From positions 1 through 64,000 of the forward strand of contig JAKIUN010000008.1 in the NCBI GenBank assembly GCA_021647505.1: a DNA stretch of 64,000 bases, read 5' to 3'. Position numbers and translations under genes: made by a program. This DNA is from Gammaproteobacteria bacterium. GTDB taxonomy: Bacteria > Pseudomonadota > Gammaproteobacteria > SZUA-152. Positions within the stretch are counted from its first letter, which is position 1; every line of letters starts with the position of its first letter. The notes under the pieces are model-generated. The model did not search any database, was not told the DNA's origin, and saw only the letters and a list, made by a program, of their open reading frames with translations. This document shows, in pieces, positions 7,636 through 16,596 of the stretch.

Positions 7636-8229
7636 ATGAACTCACGAGCTAATCTTCGCCGGGAAATGCGCACACGCCGTCGTGGTCTCACCGATGCGCA
7701 GCGTACACGGCTCAGTGAATATGCCGCCGCCTGTTTCCGCCGTCATCGACTGTTTCATCATGCACGGCGCGTGGCCGCTTATCTGCCCAACGACGGTGAA
7801 CTGGATCCCATGCCGCTGATGGCCCTGGCCTGGGCCATGGGCAAACAGGTGTATCTGCCGGTGCTGAGCCACCTGCGCAGCGATCACCTGCTATTCGCCC
7901 CCTATGCGCCGGGCGATGCACTGCGTGAAAATCGCTTCGGCATTCCCGAACCGGTGGTTTCACTACGCCACATGATCGACCTGAAGGCCCTGGATCTGGT
8001 GCTGACACCGCTGGTGGCCTTTGATGGGCAAGGCAACCGGTTGGGCATGGGCGGCGGTTTTTATGATCGCAGCTTTGCCTTCCTGCGCCGCCGCCGGCAC
8101 TGGTTCAAGCCGCATCTGGTGGGCATGGCCTATGACTTTCAGCGCGTAGACTGCCTGCAACACAAGCCGTGGGACGTGCCGCTACAAGGAGTGGTGACCG
8201 AAAAGGGCTTTGTGGTGGCCCGCCGCTAA
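7636..8229 (+). CDS. ygfA: 5-formyltetrahydrofolate cyclo-ligase
   Basis: The enzyme uses ATP to convert 5-formyltetrahydrofolate to 5,10-methenyltetrahydrofolate in the cytoplasm. The 197-residue product has the family landmarks: an N-terminal basic helix beginning NLRREMRTRRRGLT, YLPNDGELDPMPLM, and the ATP-binding signature GMGGGFYDRSF near residue 137. It starts 35 bases after the 6S RNA closing stem, as ygfA follows ssrS in E. coli. The 6S primary transcript probably reads into it. It converges with the transglutaminase gene, whose stop lies 16 bases away. Confidence 0.93.
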   Translation: MNSRANLRREMRTRRRGLTDAQRTRLSEYAAACFRRHRLFHHARRVAAYLPNDGELDPMPLMALAWAMGKQVYLPVLSHLRSDHLLFAPYAPGDALRENRFGIPEPVVSLRHMIDLKALDLVLTPLVAFDGQGNRLGMGGGFYDRSFAFLRRRRHWFKPHLVGMAYDFQRVDCLQHKPWDVPLQGVVTEKGFVVARR

Positions 8230-8244
8230 ATGGGCAAGAAAACA

Positions 8245-10239
8245 CTACGGCCGAAAACGCCGCACTGCCTGTCGCAGGTGGCGCAAGCCGTCACGGGGCG
8301 TCGTGCGGGCATAGCGCAGACGCTGATAGAGAAGCGTAATGTGCTGGATCTGCGCAGCCAGTTCAGGGCGCCGGGGAATGACCCGTTGTGAATAGTCCTG
8401 TGCACCTTCGGCAGGCTTGCGCGGCAGGCCACGGCGGGCCAACTTGCGACAAAAGCGGGCATAGGCCTCTCCCACGGCATCCCGCCGCACCGGGCGACGG
8501 CGAAACAGCTGCAAGGCAATAACCGCAACCACCAGCGCAAGACCACCGAACAACAAGCCCACCATGCGCTGCCAGTCGACATTCTCCAGTCCCAGCCTGC
8601 TCAGAAAGGTTCTCTGTGCCCCTTGGTCGTAGCCAATGATCCATTGGTTCCAGGTATTATTGACGCGATCCCAGCCAAAACCCACCTTGCGCCACAGCCG
8701 CTTCGCCCAGTCCGGCGCCTCTCGGGTACGGGCGGCATAGGCAGGATCAATACGCGCAAGGTCAGCCGGATTTTCGATCCGCCCGGGCGGAATCACCGCC
8801 GTCGGATCGACACGCACCCAGCCACGCCCGCGCAGCCACACCTCACTCCAGGCATGGGCATCGGACTGACGCACGATGAAGTAATCGCCCAGCGGGTTGT
8901 CCTCGCCGCCCTGATAACCCGTCATCACCCGCGCCGGTAGGCCTGCGGCACGCATCAGCACAGTGAACGCGGAGGCGTAGTGTTCACAAAAACCCCGCCG
9001 GCTGTCGAAGAGAAATCCATCCACCGGGTCATCCAGCAGCAAGGGCGGCCGGCGGGTGTAATAGAAAGGCTGCTGACGGATGAAGTCCAACACGCGTTGT
9101 AGATAGTCGGCATCGTCACTGGCCTCGGCGCGCAGCTGTTGGGCGAGGATACGCGCCCGTGGCGCGGTGTCCGGCGGCAGGCGCAGATAGGCGAAATCAC
9201 GTGGCGCGCTGACGGCATCCAGGCGGTAATCGGTATAGGATCGCAGGGTGTACCGGCGCAGGGTCTTGACGCTATTGCGGGCGATGATCTCGCCGTCCGC
9301 CGAAACAATGCTGCCCAGCGGCGCGCTGGCCGGCATGTCCAGCGCGAACAGCCAGTGACGCTGGTGGGGTTCGAGGGTCAGGGTGTAGCTTACCGGCTCG
9401 CCGATAGCGCTGTAATCGACGCTGTGCGACACACCGTGCCCACGCCGTGCCTCATTGGGGTTGTGCCAGGTACGACCATCGAAATGAGTGAGCGCCAGAC
9501 CGCGCCAGTAAAGCTTGTCCTGCGGCGGTATTTCACCCGCAAAGCGCACACGAAAGGCCACCGCATCATTGTCGCTGAGGCGACTGATGTTACCAGGCGA
9601 CATTGTGTCGGAAAGGCCGGTGCCGGCACTGCCAGCGTCGCTCGGCAGGTGCCACAGCGGCCCGGGAATGCGCGGGAACAACATAAACAACAGCAGGGCC
9701 AGCGGCACGGCCTGCGCCAGCAGCGTGGCAGTGAGACGCAGGTTGGCCGATTCCGGCACCGTGGCGCTGACACGCGAAAAGGCCGTCAGCGCGGTGGTCA
9801 ACAGGGTGACAACCAATAGCATGTAGCCACCCATAAGCAGGGACTGGTCGAACAAAAATACCGTAATGACGACGAAATAGCTGAGACCGATGACGATGGC
9901 CACGTCACGTGGCTTGTCCATTTCCATCAGCTTCAGGCACAGCATAATCACCAGCAGGGCCACCCCGGCCTGCCGACCGATGAAGGTGTGGTAACTGGCC
10001 CAGGTGGCAGCCAGGGCCAGACCCACCAACAGCCAGCGCAGCGTCTGCGGCGGCAGGCGCAGCAGCTTCAGCTCGAAGCCCAGGCGCCAGCCCAGTAGTA
10101 GCACGGCGGGCAGGATCAGCAGCCATGGCAGACGGCCGACATGTGGCAGCAAGGCCAGGGCGAGGCCGGCCAACAGCCACAGCTGCGGTCGTTCTACCTG
10201 CCGCCAGCGCCACGCCAGGGCCTGTCGCAGATGCTCCAT
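8245..10239 (-). CDS. tgpA: transglutaminase-like membrane protein TgpA (DUF3488 plus transglutaminase core)
   Basis: The 664-residue product has an N-terminal block of about six membrane helices (residues 15-200, DUF3488). It is followed by a periplasmic transglutaminase-like domain and a further helix near residue 560. The catalytic triad region is visible: Cys in DSRRGFCEHYASAFTVLMRA, His in IVRQSDAHAWSEVWLRGRGW, and Asp in VRVDPTA. TgpA was first characterised in Pseudomonas aeruginosa; its physiological substrate is unclear. The ATG at 10237-10239 overlaps the stop of the DUF58 gene, so it is the last gene of a moxR-DUF58-tgpA operon. A GTG one codon earlier is also possible. Confidence 0.9.
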   Translation of the reverse strand: MEHLRQALAWRWRQVERPQLWLLAGLALALLPHVGRLPWLLILPAVLLLGWRLGFELKLLRLPPQTLRWLLVGLALAATWASYHTFIGRQAGVALLVIMLCLKLMEMDKPRDVAIVIGLSYFVVITVFLFDQSLLMGGYMLLVVTLLTTALTAFSRVSATVPESANLRLTATLLAQAVPLALLLFMLFPRIPGPLWHLPSDAGSAGTGLSDTMSPGNISRLSDNDAVAFRVRFAGEIPPQDKLYWRGLALTHFDGRTWHNPNEARRGHGVSHSVDYSAIGEPVSYTLTLEPHQRHWLFALDMPASAPLGSIVSADGEIIARNSVKTLRRYTLRSYTDYRLDAVSAPRDFAYLRLPPDTAPRARILAQQLRAEASDDADYLQRVLDFIRQQPFYYTRRPPLLLDDPVDGFLFDSRRGFCEHYASAFTVLMRAAGLPARVMTGYQGGEDNPLGDYFIVRQSDAHAWSEVWLRGRGWVRVDPTAVIPPGRIENPADLARIDPAYAARTREAPDWAKRLWRKVGFGWDRVNNTWNQWIIGYDQGAQRTFLSRLGLENVDWQRMVGLLFGGLALVVAVIALQLFRRRPVRRDAVGEAYARFCRKLARRGLPRKPAEGAQDYSQRVIPRRPELAAQIQHITLLYQRLRYARTTPRDGLRHLRQAVRRFRP

Positions 10240-11213
10240 CACGGCGACGCTGCGCCGTTGAACAGGGCCAGGGCCTTGAGGCAGCGGCGGCGCTGCTGAG
10301 GTTCATGGGCGAGGGGCAGGGTCTGATCCGGCAGGCGTAGGCCATAGCGGTAATGCGCCATGTCGGCATCCAGAACCCAGCGGGTAAGGAGGGACAGGCG
10401 CGCCTCGATGCCGCCGGCAGTGGCCTGCCAGTCCAGCCACAGCTCCTCGGCACGGTCGCCACCAAACTGTTTGGTGTACAGACCCTGGCCGCGCGCCAGG
10501 GTCTTCCAGTGCACATGGCCGGGTGCATCACCGGGCTGGTAATTACGCAGGCCGGCAAAGTCATCAGCGCCCTGACCAAGGTCACCACTGAGGTCGGCCT
10601 GCCAGGCGCTGTCCCTGGGCAGCGGCGTGGCCCGCGCGGGACGCGGATAGATCAGCACGCGGGCATCGAATTCGACATAGGCCCAGGCGCGGAACAGCCC
10701 CAGCGGAAATACCGTAGCCAGGGTGATGCGCGGCAGGGCATGGCGGCCGCGGCGCTTGGCCGGCAGGGGCAGCCCGACGCCTACCCAGCCATTAGCGGGT
10801 ACGTCACAGAGCACCTTCGCCGGTTCCGCTTTCGGTTCAACGAAATGCAGCGAAACGGCGAAACGGGTCTGCCCGGCAGGGTTTTCCAGGGTCACTGGCA
10901 CGCGCAGGGTCTCACCGCAGAACACGGGTTCGGTGGGGCCGATGTCGACCCGCAGGCCCAGCAGATTACGGTAGGTATGCAGCATCGCCACCACCGACAG
11001 GGCGGCAAGCAGAAAAGTGAGGGCGTAGCCGAGGCTGGCGTCGTAATTGATACTGCTGATGAGCATCAATAGCAGGATAACGGCAAACAGCAGCCCCTGA
11101 CAGGTGGGCAGGATGAACACGCGCCGCTGGCGCAGTTCCACCGGCCCCACCTCGGGGCCTTCGCCGCGCAGGAAGCGGACGGGACTCAGGCGCTGGCGCA
11201 GGGTGAGCGGCAT
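10239..11213 (-). CDS. DUF58 domain protein (vWA-like, MoxR partner)
   Basis: The 324-residue product has two adjacent membrane helices near residues 35-75, then a cytoplasmic region with the DUF58 signature YQPGDAPGHVHWKTLARG. Such proteins accompany MoxR ATPases and often transglutaminases, and they are thought to act as substrate or adaptor proteins for the AAA ATPase. I start it at the ATG at 11211-11213 (MPLTLRQRLSPVRFLRGEG). That is two bases after the moxR stop codon, and a longer frame reads back into moxR. It overlaps tgpA at the other end, giving a compact three-gene operon. Confidence 0.88.
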   Translation of the reverse strand: MPLTLRQRLSPVRFLRGEGPEVGPVELRQRRVFILPTCQGLLFAVILLLMLISSINYDASLGYALTFLLAALSVVAMLHTYRNLLGLRVDIGPTEPVFCGETLRVPVTLENPAGQTRFAVSLHFVEPKAEPAKVLCDVPANGWVGVGLPLPAKRRGRHALPRITLATVFPLGLFRAWAYVEFDARVLIYPRPARATPLPRDSAWQADLSGDLGQGADDFAGLRNYQPGDAPGHVHWKTLARGQGLYTKQFGGDRAEELWLDWQATAGGIEARLSLLTRWVLDADMAHYRYGLRLPDQTLPLAHEPQQRRRCLKALALFNGAASP

Positions 11214-11214
11214 A

Positions 11215-12135
11215 TCAGGGAATGGGCACGGCCTGCAACAAAGCCACCAGCCGCTGCGTATCGCCGCCGGCTTCTGCGGCCTGCAGACGATGGCCTGCCA
11301 CATGGGGCAACACCGTTTGCAGGTCTTCCGGTAGTACATGGTCGCGCCCGGCCATCAACGCCCAGGCGCGTGCGCTGTTCAGCAGGGAGAGCCCGGCGCG
11401 CGGCGACAGGCCATGCGCAAAGTGTGGTGACTGGCGGCTGAACACCAGCAGCGACTGCAGGTAGTCGAGCAGGGCCCCGGCGGCATGTACACGGCCGGCC
11501 TCGGCCTGCAGAGCCTGCAATTGCGCACCATCGAGTACCGGCGACAACTCTTGCAACAGCTCGCGGCGATCCTCCCCGGCGAGCAGTTCACGTTCCGCGA
11601 GCAGATCCGGGTAGCCGAGGGAGATGCGCATGGTAAAGCGATCCAGCTGCGATTCCGGCAGCGCAAAGGTGCCGATCTGGCTGGCCGGGTTCTGCGTGGC
11701 GATGACGAAGAAGGGTATAGGTAGGGGACGGGTCTCGCCCTCCACCGACACCTGCTGTTCCTCCATCGCCTCCAGCAGTGCGCTCTGTGCCTTGGGTGTG
11801 GCGCGGTTGACTTCATCGGCGAGGATCAGCTGGGCGAAGATGGGGCCGGGCTGAAAGCGAAAATGCCCGCTTTTCTGATCAAACACGGCCACACCGAGGA
11901 TATCGGCCGGCAGCAGGTCACTGGTGAACTGGATGCGCTGATAGTGCAGGCCCAGTACCCGTGCCAGGGTGTGGGCGAGAGTGGTTTTACCGACACCCGG
12001 CAGGTCTTCGATGAGTAAATGACCGCGCGCCAGCAGGCAGGCAAGGGCCAGACGGATTTCATTTTCCTTGCCCAGCACGACCCGGCTGGCAGCCGCAACC
12101 AGCACATCGAGGGATTTTTTTGCATGATTCTTCAT
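11215..12135 (-). CDS. MoxR family AAA+ ATPase
   Basis: The 306-residue cytoplasmic ATPase has a Walker A motif in LIEDLPGVGKTTLAHTLARV near residue 42. Walker B is ADEVNRATPKAQSALLEAME near residue 110, and sensor 1 is IATQNP. MoxR proteins act as chaperone-like ATPases that help mature or assemble partner complexes. The genes for its likely partners, DUF58 and TgpA, follow at once. It is divergent from the DUF748 gene, whose start region it nearly touches, so the two promoters must overlap around 12136-12180. Confidence 0.92.
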   Translation of the reverse strand: MKNHAKKSLDVLVAAASRVVLGKENEIRLALACLLARGHLLIEDLPGVGKTTLAHTLARVLGLHYQRIQFTSDLLPADILGVAVFDQKSGHFRFQPGPIFAQLILADEVNRATPKAQSALLEAMEEQQVSVEGETRPLPIPFFVIATQNPASQIGTFALPESQLDRFTMRISLGYPDLLAERELLAGEDRRELLQELSPVLDGAQLQALQAEAGRVHAAGALLDYLQSLLVFSRQSPHFAHGLSPRAGLSLLNSARAWALMAGRDHVLPEDLQTVLPHVAGHRLQAAEAGGDTQRLVALLQAVPIP

Positions 12136-12179
12136 GGCGCCATTATCGGCATATCTGGGGTTATACTAAAAGCCCGGAT

Positions 12180-14804
12180 ATGCCAATGAATGGAACCGAC
12201 ATGAACGATACCGTCCCCGACACAAAACCCGGCGGCAAGCGACGCCGATGGATCATCATCACCGCCTTCGCGCTGGTGGTGATCAGCGTGCTGATACTGC
12301 TGCCGGTGGGCCTGCAAAGCGGCCTGCGCCAGTGGCTGCTGGAAAACGGTGGCGACCGGGTACAAATCGCCGATGTGGACTTGAATCTGTTCACCGGCAC
12401 CCTGCAGCTGGAAGGCGTCAGTATCTATGTGGATGAACACAACACCCTGAACGCCGCGCAGGTCAGATTGAAACTCGCCTGGCTGCCCTTGCTGCAAAGG
12501 CGCATTGTCATCGAAGCGCTGGCGGTCGCAGGCATTAACATGGAGATCCAGCAAAGCGAGGATGGACAACTGCGCACCGGCGGCATATTGATCCCGTCCG
12601 GTGAAAGTGCTGAAACCTTGCAGGAAAATACCCAAAATACCCACGAGACAAAAACCTTTGACTGGGAAGTCGGCATTGATCGCCTGACCTTTTCCGACAT
12701 CGACCTCCACTACAGCGACGCCAAGCTGGAAATGGATACCCGCATTGTGCAGTTCAGCCTGCGGGATCTGGCGGCCTGGCGGCCGGAGCAGGACGCACAG
12801 ATATCATTACAGGCCACCGTCAATGGTGCGGCACTGGACTATACGGGCAGCATCGCGCTTTTTGCCGACAGCCTGCGAGTCAACGGCCACATCAGCCTTC
12901 TTGGCCTGCCGCTGGCGAGTTTCCAGCAGCTCACCGGCATCGCCGGGGAGTTGGCCGGTAAACTGACACTGGAGACGGAAATTTCGCTCGACCTGTCGGC
13001 GACAGACATGAAGCTACAACTGAAGACCGATACACTCCGGCTGGATCAGTTGCGCCTGATCACACCGCAAATCCATCTGCAACAGGAGTCCCTGCGCTGG
13101 AGCGGCAATGTCGAACTAAAGCAGACAGGCGAGACACCGCAACAAACCACCCTGCATGTGAGCGGCAGCGGTGATATCAGCGGCGAACAGCTCAACACCA
13201 CCCTCCCGCAACAGCCGTTGAATATCACCCAACAGGATTTGAAGCTGGCGATCCAATTCACGTTTGAGTCTGACGGCTCCGACAATGACCCACAGATTTC
13301 CGCCCAACTGGAAAACCTTCAAACCCGCGAGCTGCACGTTCGTAGCGATGATTTTCCCTTGGCCGGCATGGGCAGTTTCACGCTGGAAAAATTCCGCCTG
13401 CACAACCCCCGCTCACTGGAAGTCGAAAAAATTCGTATCGAACAGGGTTACGTGGCAAAGGCCGTGGACGACAACTCGCCGCCCCCCTTATTCAGCAACA
13501 AGCGCCTGACCATCGACACCCTGGTGTTGAACGAGGGTAACCAGCTGCGCATTGATAACATCCTGTTAAGCCAGGCAAAAATCTATCTCACCCGCGCGGC
13601 TGATGGCGGCAGTAATCTTGACGAGTTGACGACGGCGGTCGAGCGAATGACGGGCGCCGAAACGGCACAGGAAAACCGTTCGGAAACACCACCTGCTAAC
13701 GAAAATCGGGCGGCCTCAAGCCCCGTCACTTTCCACATTGGTCATTTTCAGATGACCGATGACAGCACCCTCGTCTTTGACGATGCCGGCGTCACCCCAA
13801 AAACCCGCATCGATATCGACATCGACAATCTCGAACTCGACAATATCGACAACCGTTCGGCGGATCAGGTCACGCAGCTAAAGGGCAAGGGCAAGCTCGG
13901 CCGCTTTGGGCACTACCAATTCTCCGGTGAACTGCAACCCTTCGCCGACACGCTCACAGCGAAGATCATCGCCACCATCAAGGGCCTCGATCTCCCCCCG
14001 CTGTCACCGTACACTGCGGGTGACCTGGGCTTCCGCCTACGTAGCGGCACCCTGTCCAGTGATATCGATATTAGCATCGAGCAGGATCAACTTGCCGGAG
14101 AGACACAGCTGACCCTGCAACAACTGGAGCTGATACCGGTGAAAGACGTGGAAGGAAAAGACCAGCAGGGTGGTATGTCGGCCGTCTCTCTCGATACGTC
14201 ACTCAACATGCTGCGTGACAGCAACAACACCATATCCCTGACCATTCCACTCAGCGGCGATATCAACGCCCCCGATTTCAGCATCAACGACGCTATCAAC
14301 CAGGCCTTGATATCCGGCACCAAGAATGCCGCTATGACCTATTTCATGTTCGCCTTGCAGCCTTACGGCACCATGCTGGCAGTAGCAAAATTTGCTGGCG
14401 AACAGATCGCCAAGGTGCGCCTGGATCCGGTGGCATTCAGCGCCGATTCCAGCGAAATCGACGACACGGGCAGGGACTACCTGAAAAAAGTGGCCGGGAT
14501 TCTCCGCGAGCGGCCCAAGGTGGCGATCAAGGTCTGCGGCATTGCCGTGGACGGTGACGCTGCGGCGCTCATGGCGGTGACGGAAAAGTTGGAAAAAACA
14601 GAAAAAAGACCGCCCGCGGAAGAGCCGATGGATGAAGAAGCGCTGCACAAACGACTTGAACAGCTGGCGCAACAGCGCGCTATCGCGGTACGGGAATTCA
14701 TCATTTCGCAGGCCGATAAAGCGAATCATCAGCTCGTCAGCTGCCTGCCAGAAGTGGAAAGCGGTGAGAACAATGCCGTGCCACGGGTGGAGCTGCTCAT
14801 CTGA
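12180..14804 (+). CDS. DUF748 (AsmA-like) envelope protein
   Basis: The protein of about 874 residues has a basic N-terminus, one membrane helix (IITAFALVVISVLILLPVGL) and a very long periplasmic region. That region carries the AsmA/DUF748 pattern VDLNLFTGTLQLEGVSIYV and repeated beta-rich segments. The C-terminal 150 residues include SAQLEN-like and QALISGTKNAAMTYFMFALQ motifs and an OmpA-like tail. AsmA-like proteins are linked to outer-membrane lipid homeostasis; the role of DUF748 members is not settled. Start choice is uncertain among ATG codons at 12180, 12186 and 12201; the last has a GGAA six bases upstream. A TATACT at 12162-12167 may be its -10 box. Confidence 0.85.
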   Translation: MPMNGTDMNDTVPDTKPGGKRRRWIIITAFALVVISVLILLPVGLQSGLRQWLLENGGDRVQIADVDLNLFTGTLQLEGVSIYVDEHNTLNAAQVRLKLAWLPLLQRRIVIEALAVAGINMEIQQSEDGQLRTGGILIPSGESAETLQENTQNTHETKTFDWEVGIDRLTFSDIDLHYSDAKLEMDTRIVQFSLRDLAAWRPEQDAQISLQATVNGAALDYTGSIALFADSLRVNGHISLLGLPLASFQQLTGIAGELAGKLTLETEISLDLSATDMKLQLKTDTLRLDQLRLITPQIHLQQESLRWSGNVELKQTGETPQQTTLHVSGSGDISGEQLNTTLPQQPLNITQQDLKLAIQFTFESDGSDNDPQISAQLENLQTRELHVRSDDFPLAGMGSFTLEKFRLHNPRSLEVEKIRIEQGYVAKAVDDNSPPPLFSNKRLTIDTLVLNEGNQLRIDNILLSQAKIYLTRAADGGSNLDELTTAVERMTGAETAQENRSETPPANENRAASSPVTFHIGHFQMTDDSTLVFDDAGVTPKTRIDIDIDNLELDNIDNRSADQVTQLKGKGKLGRFGHYQFSGELQPFADTLTAKIIATIKGLDLPPLSPYTAGDLGFRLRSGTLSSDIDISIEQDQLAGETQLTLQQLELIPVKDVEGKDQQGGMSAVSLDTSLNMLRDSNNTISLTIPLSGDINAPDFSINDAINQALISGTKNAAMTYFMFALQPYGTMLAVAKFAGEQIAKVRLDPVAFSADSSEIDDTGRDYLKKVAGILRERPKVAIKVCGIAVDGDAAALMAVTEKLEKTEKRPPAEEPMDEEALHKRLEQLAQQRAIAVREFIISQADKANHQLVSCLPEVESGENNAVPRVELLI

Positions 14805-14810
14805 TGGCGT

Positions 14811-15372
14811 GGATGTGGAAAATCTACCCGCATCACAAGCTATTACTTTGTCAATCAATGATGCCTACAAACTGAAAGCGGAAACAAATAACAATCTCCT
14901 TTTAGGCGGCGTCACAATCCCCGAACGGCACCAGAGCAAAGGCGATGAACATATCAGAGTATTCAATAAAATCTCCCAAGGCTGCACTTTTTTTGTTTCA
15001 CAAGGGGTCTATAATGTCAACGCATCAAAAGATTTTTTATCTGAATATTATTATTATGGGCAAGAACATAGCATTCCGCTCGTGCCAATATTGTTCACGC
15101 TAACGCCTTGCGGATCCCTTAAAACACTTCAGTTTATGAAATGGTTGGGTATCAGCATTCCAAAATGGCTGGAGAATGAACTGACACACTCAAACGATAT
15201 TCTGCAAAAATCGCTTGATTTTTCCGAGCAAAACTGGCTGGAGCTAAAGAGATTTGCAAATGAAAAAGGAATTCCTATTGGATGTAACATTGAAAGTGTC
15301 GCCATCAGAAAAATTGAAGTCGATGCTTCGATTGAATTGCTGCAAAGAATCAATCGCCAGTGTAACAAGTAG
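14811..15372 (+). pseudogene. 5'-truncated methylenetetrahydrofolate-reductase-like gene
   Basis: About 185 codons match the C-terminal two thirds of a MetF-like (MTHFR) protein. Seen are LLLGGVTIPERH, DEHIRVFNKISQGCTFFVSQ, LTPCGSLKTLQFMKWLGISI and IPIGCNIESVAIRKIEVDAS. No start codon precedes the family-like region, and the expected first 110 or so residues are absent, with the frame running into the DUF748 gene. The last codons end at a TAG supplied by the MITE-like element that begins at 15370. A second, shorter and more decayed copy of the same gene lies at about 23185-23300. I regard it as a remnant and not a functional reductase. Confidence 0.75.
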
Positions 15373-15522
15373 CCTGGGTTGAGCCTGCGAAACCCGGGGA
15401 GAAAGAAAGACTTACTCTTTAAATCCTCTCTCTCACATCGACCATTTCCTGCTCAATATTGTCGATGCTTGCGCCAATTTTCATCCCGAATTCCCCGGGT
15501 TTCGCAGGCCCAGGCCAGGCTA
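15370..15522. repeat. 153-base MITE-like element, copy B
   Basis: The terminal inverted repeats TAGCCTGGGTTGAGCCTGCG and its near-complement ending CAGGCTA enclose an interior similar to copy A (4921-5066). The shared interior includes CTCTCTCACAT and TTTTCATCCCGAAT. The first three bases form the stop codon of the truncated MTHFR-like frame. At 15537-15566 another GTAGGGTGGGC-type palindrome follows. The rest of 15523-15608 shows no gene. Confidence 0.75.
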
Positions 15523-15608
15523 TGGATGGTAGCCAAGTAGGGTGGGCAGATTTTTCATGCCCACAGAAAACCAGCCCCTCAGCACAGAAATATCGCGCAG
15601 CAAGAGAC

Positions 15609-16511
15609 TTAAGCTTCAGACCCAGGGTCATTTTCTTCTATTATAAGATTGGGCACACCCATACCTTGTAACCAAACGCTCCCTTCAGGCCGGCCTTTGA
15701 GCATCGTGATAGTGCTCAGAGTACCGGCAATCAGACATTGATCAGCTTGCACGGTGACACTCGCCAATCCTCTCACCGGCCAGCCAGTGAGAGGATTGAG
15801 GACATGGCCGTAACGGCGCCCATCGACGATCATACAGCGCTCATAGCTGCCGCTTGTTGCAACCCCTCCCCCAGTGCTGTCAATATGCGCCACTGCTTTC
15901 TCCGGGTCATCAGGATTACGAATACCTATTTTCCACGGCTTTCCATTCAGATGCGGGCCAATAACACGGATATCACCACCAAGGTCAACTAATCCATGCC
16001 TGACACCTTTCTCTATACAAAACGAAGCCAGGGTATCCGCAGCATACTCTTTTACATAACCGCCAAAATCAAGTTCCATACCTTTAGGAAGTTCAATATA
16101 TGGCTTACGCCATCGTACTTTTTGCCAACCGATCATATCGAGGGTTTGGGTAATTTTTTCCTGGGGAGGTAAAACACCACTTTTAAAGTCCCAGATGCGT
16201 CTCAATACACCTGATGTAATATCAAACAGTCCGTCACTTTGTTCAAAGGCCTCACCTGCATAGTCCAATAATGCTGCGGTTTCCGAATCAACACGCAGAC
16301 CCTGCCCGCTTCCCGCACCACGATTAATTGTGGTCGTAATACTGTCACTTTGATAACGGGAATATTTTTTCTCCAAGGCGCGAATGCAGCTTAAAGCAGC
16401 TTGAGGCACTGTTTTCGCTTGTTTCTGTGTGAGGTACAAATGTAGCTTGCAGGGGCTACCCATAGCTTTAAAGGAAAGCACAGAAATGATTGGCTTGCGG
16501 GAAATTTTCAT
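15609..16511 (-). CDS. apbE: ApbE family FAD:protein FMN transferase
   Basis: ApbE enzymes attach FMN from FAD through a phosphoester bond to Thr or Ser in target proteins, usually outside the cytoplasm. The 300-residue product has the family motifs ELDFGGYVKEYAADTL, LVDLGGDIRVIG, GGVATSGSYERCMIVDGRRY and GHVLNPLTGWPV. Many ApbE proteins are lipoproteins, but no signal peptide or lipobox is evident after the start MKISRKPIISVLSF. It may therefore act inside the cell or the start may be annotated too short. It is the last gene of the DUF1501-TlpA-DUF4266-DUF3570 operon. Its substrate is probably the DUF3570 protein, by inference. Confidence 0.9.
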   Translation of the reverse strand: MKISRKPIISVLSFKAMGSPCKLHLYLTQKQAKTVPQAALSCIRALEKKYSRYQSDSITTTINRGAGSGQGLRVDSETAALLDYAGEAFEQSDGLFDITSGVLRRIWDFKSGVLPPQEKITQTLDMIGWQKVRWRKPYIELPKGMELDFGGYVKEYAADTLASFCIEKGVRHGLVDLGGDIRVIGPHLNGKPWKIGIRNPDDPEKAVAHIDSTGGGVATSGSYERCMIVDGRRYGHVLNPLTGWPVRGLASVTVQADQCLIAGTLSTITMLKGRPEGSVWLQGMGVPNLIIEENDPGSEA

Positions 16512-16596
16512 AAGACTGAGTCAATCTAGATCAAGAAATTTCTTATGCACCACCCAAATTTCAAATTCAAGCTATATTACAAGCTATCAAACGCTA

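Noticed and set aside
14632-15372. A complete 246-codon gene overlapping the end of the DUF748 gene
   Set aside because: The first 60 codons are out-of-frame reading of the DUF748 gene. Only the part after about 14811 is MTHFR-like, so it is a truncated remnant.
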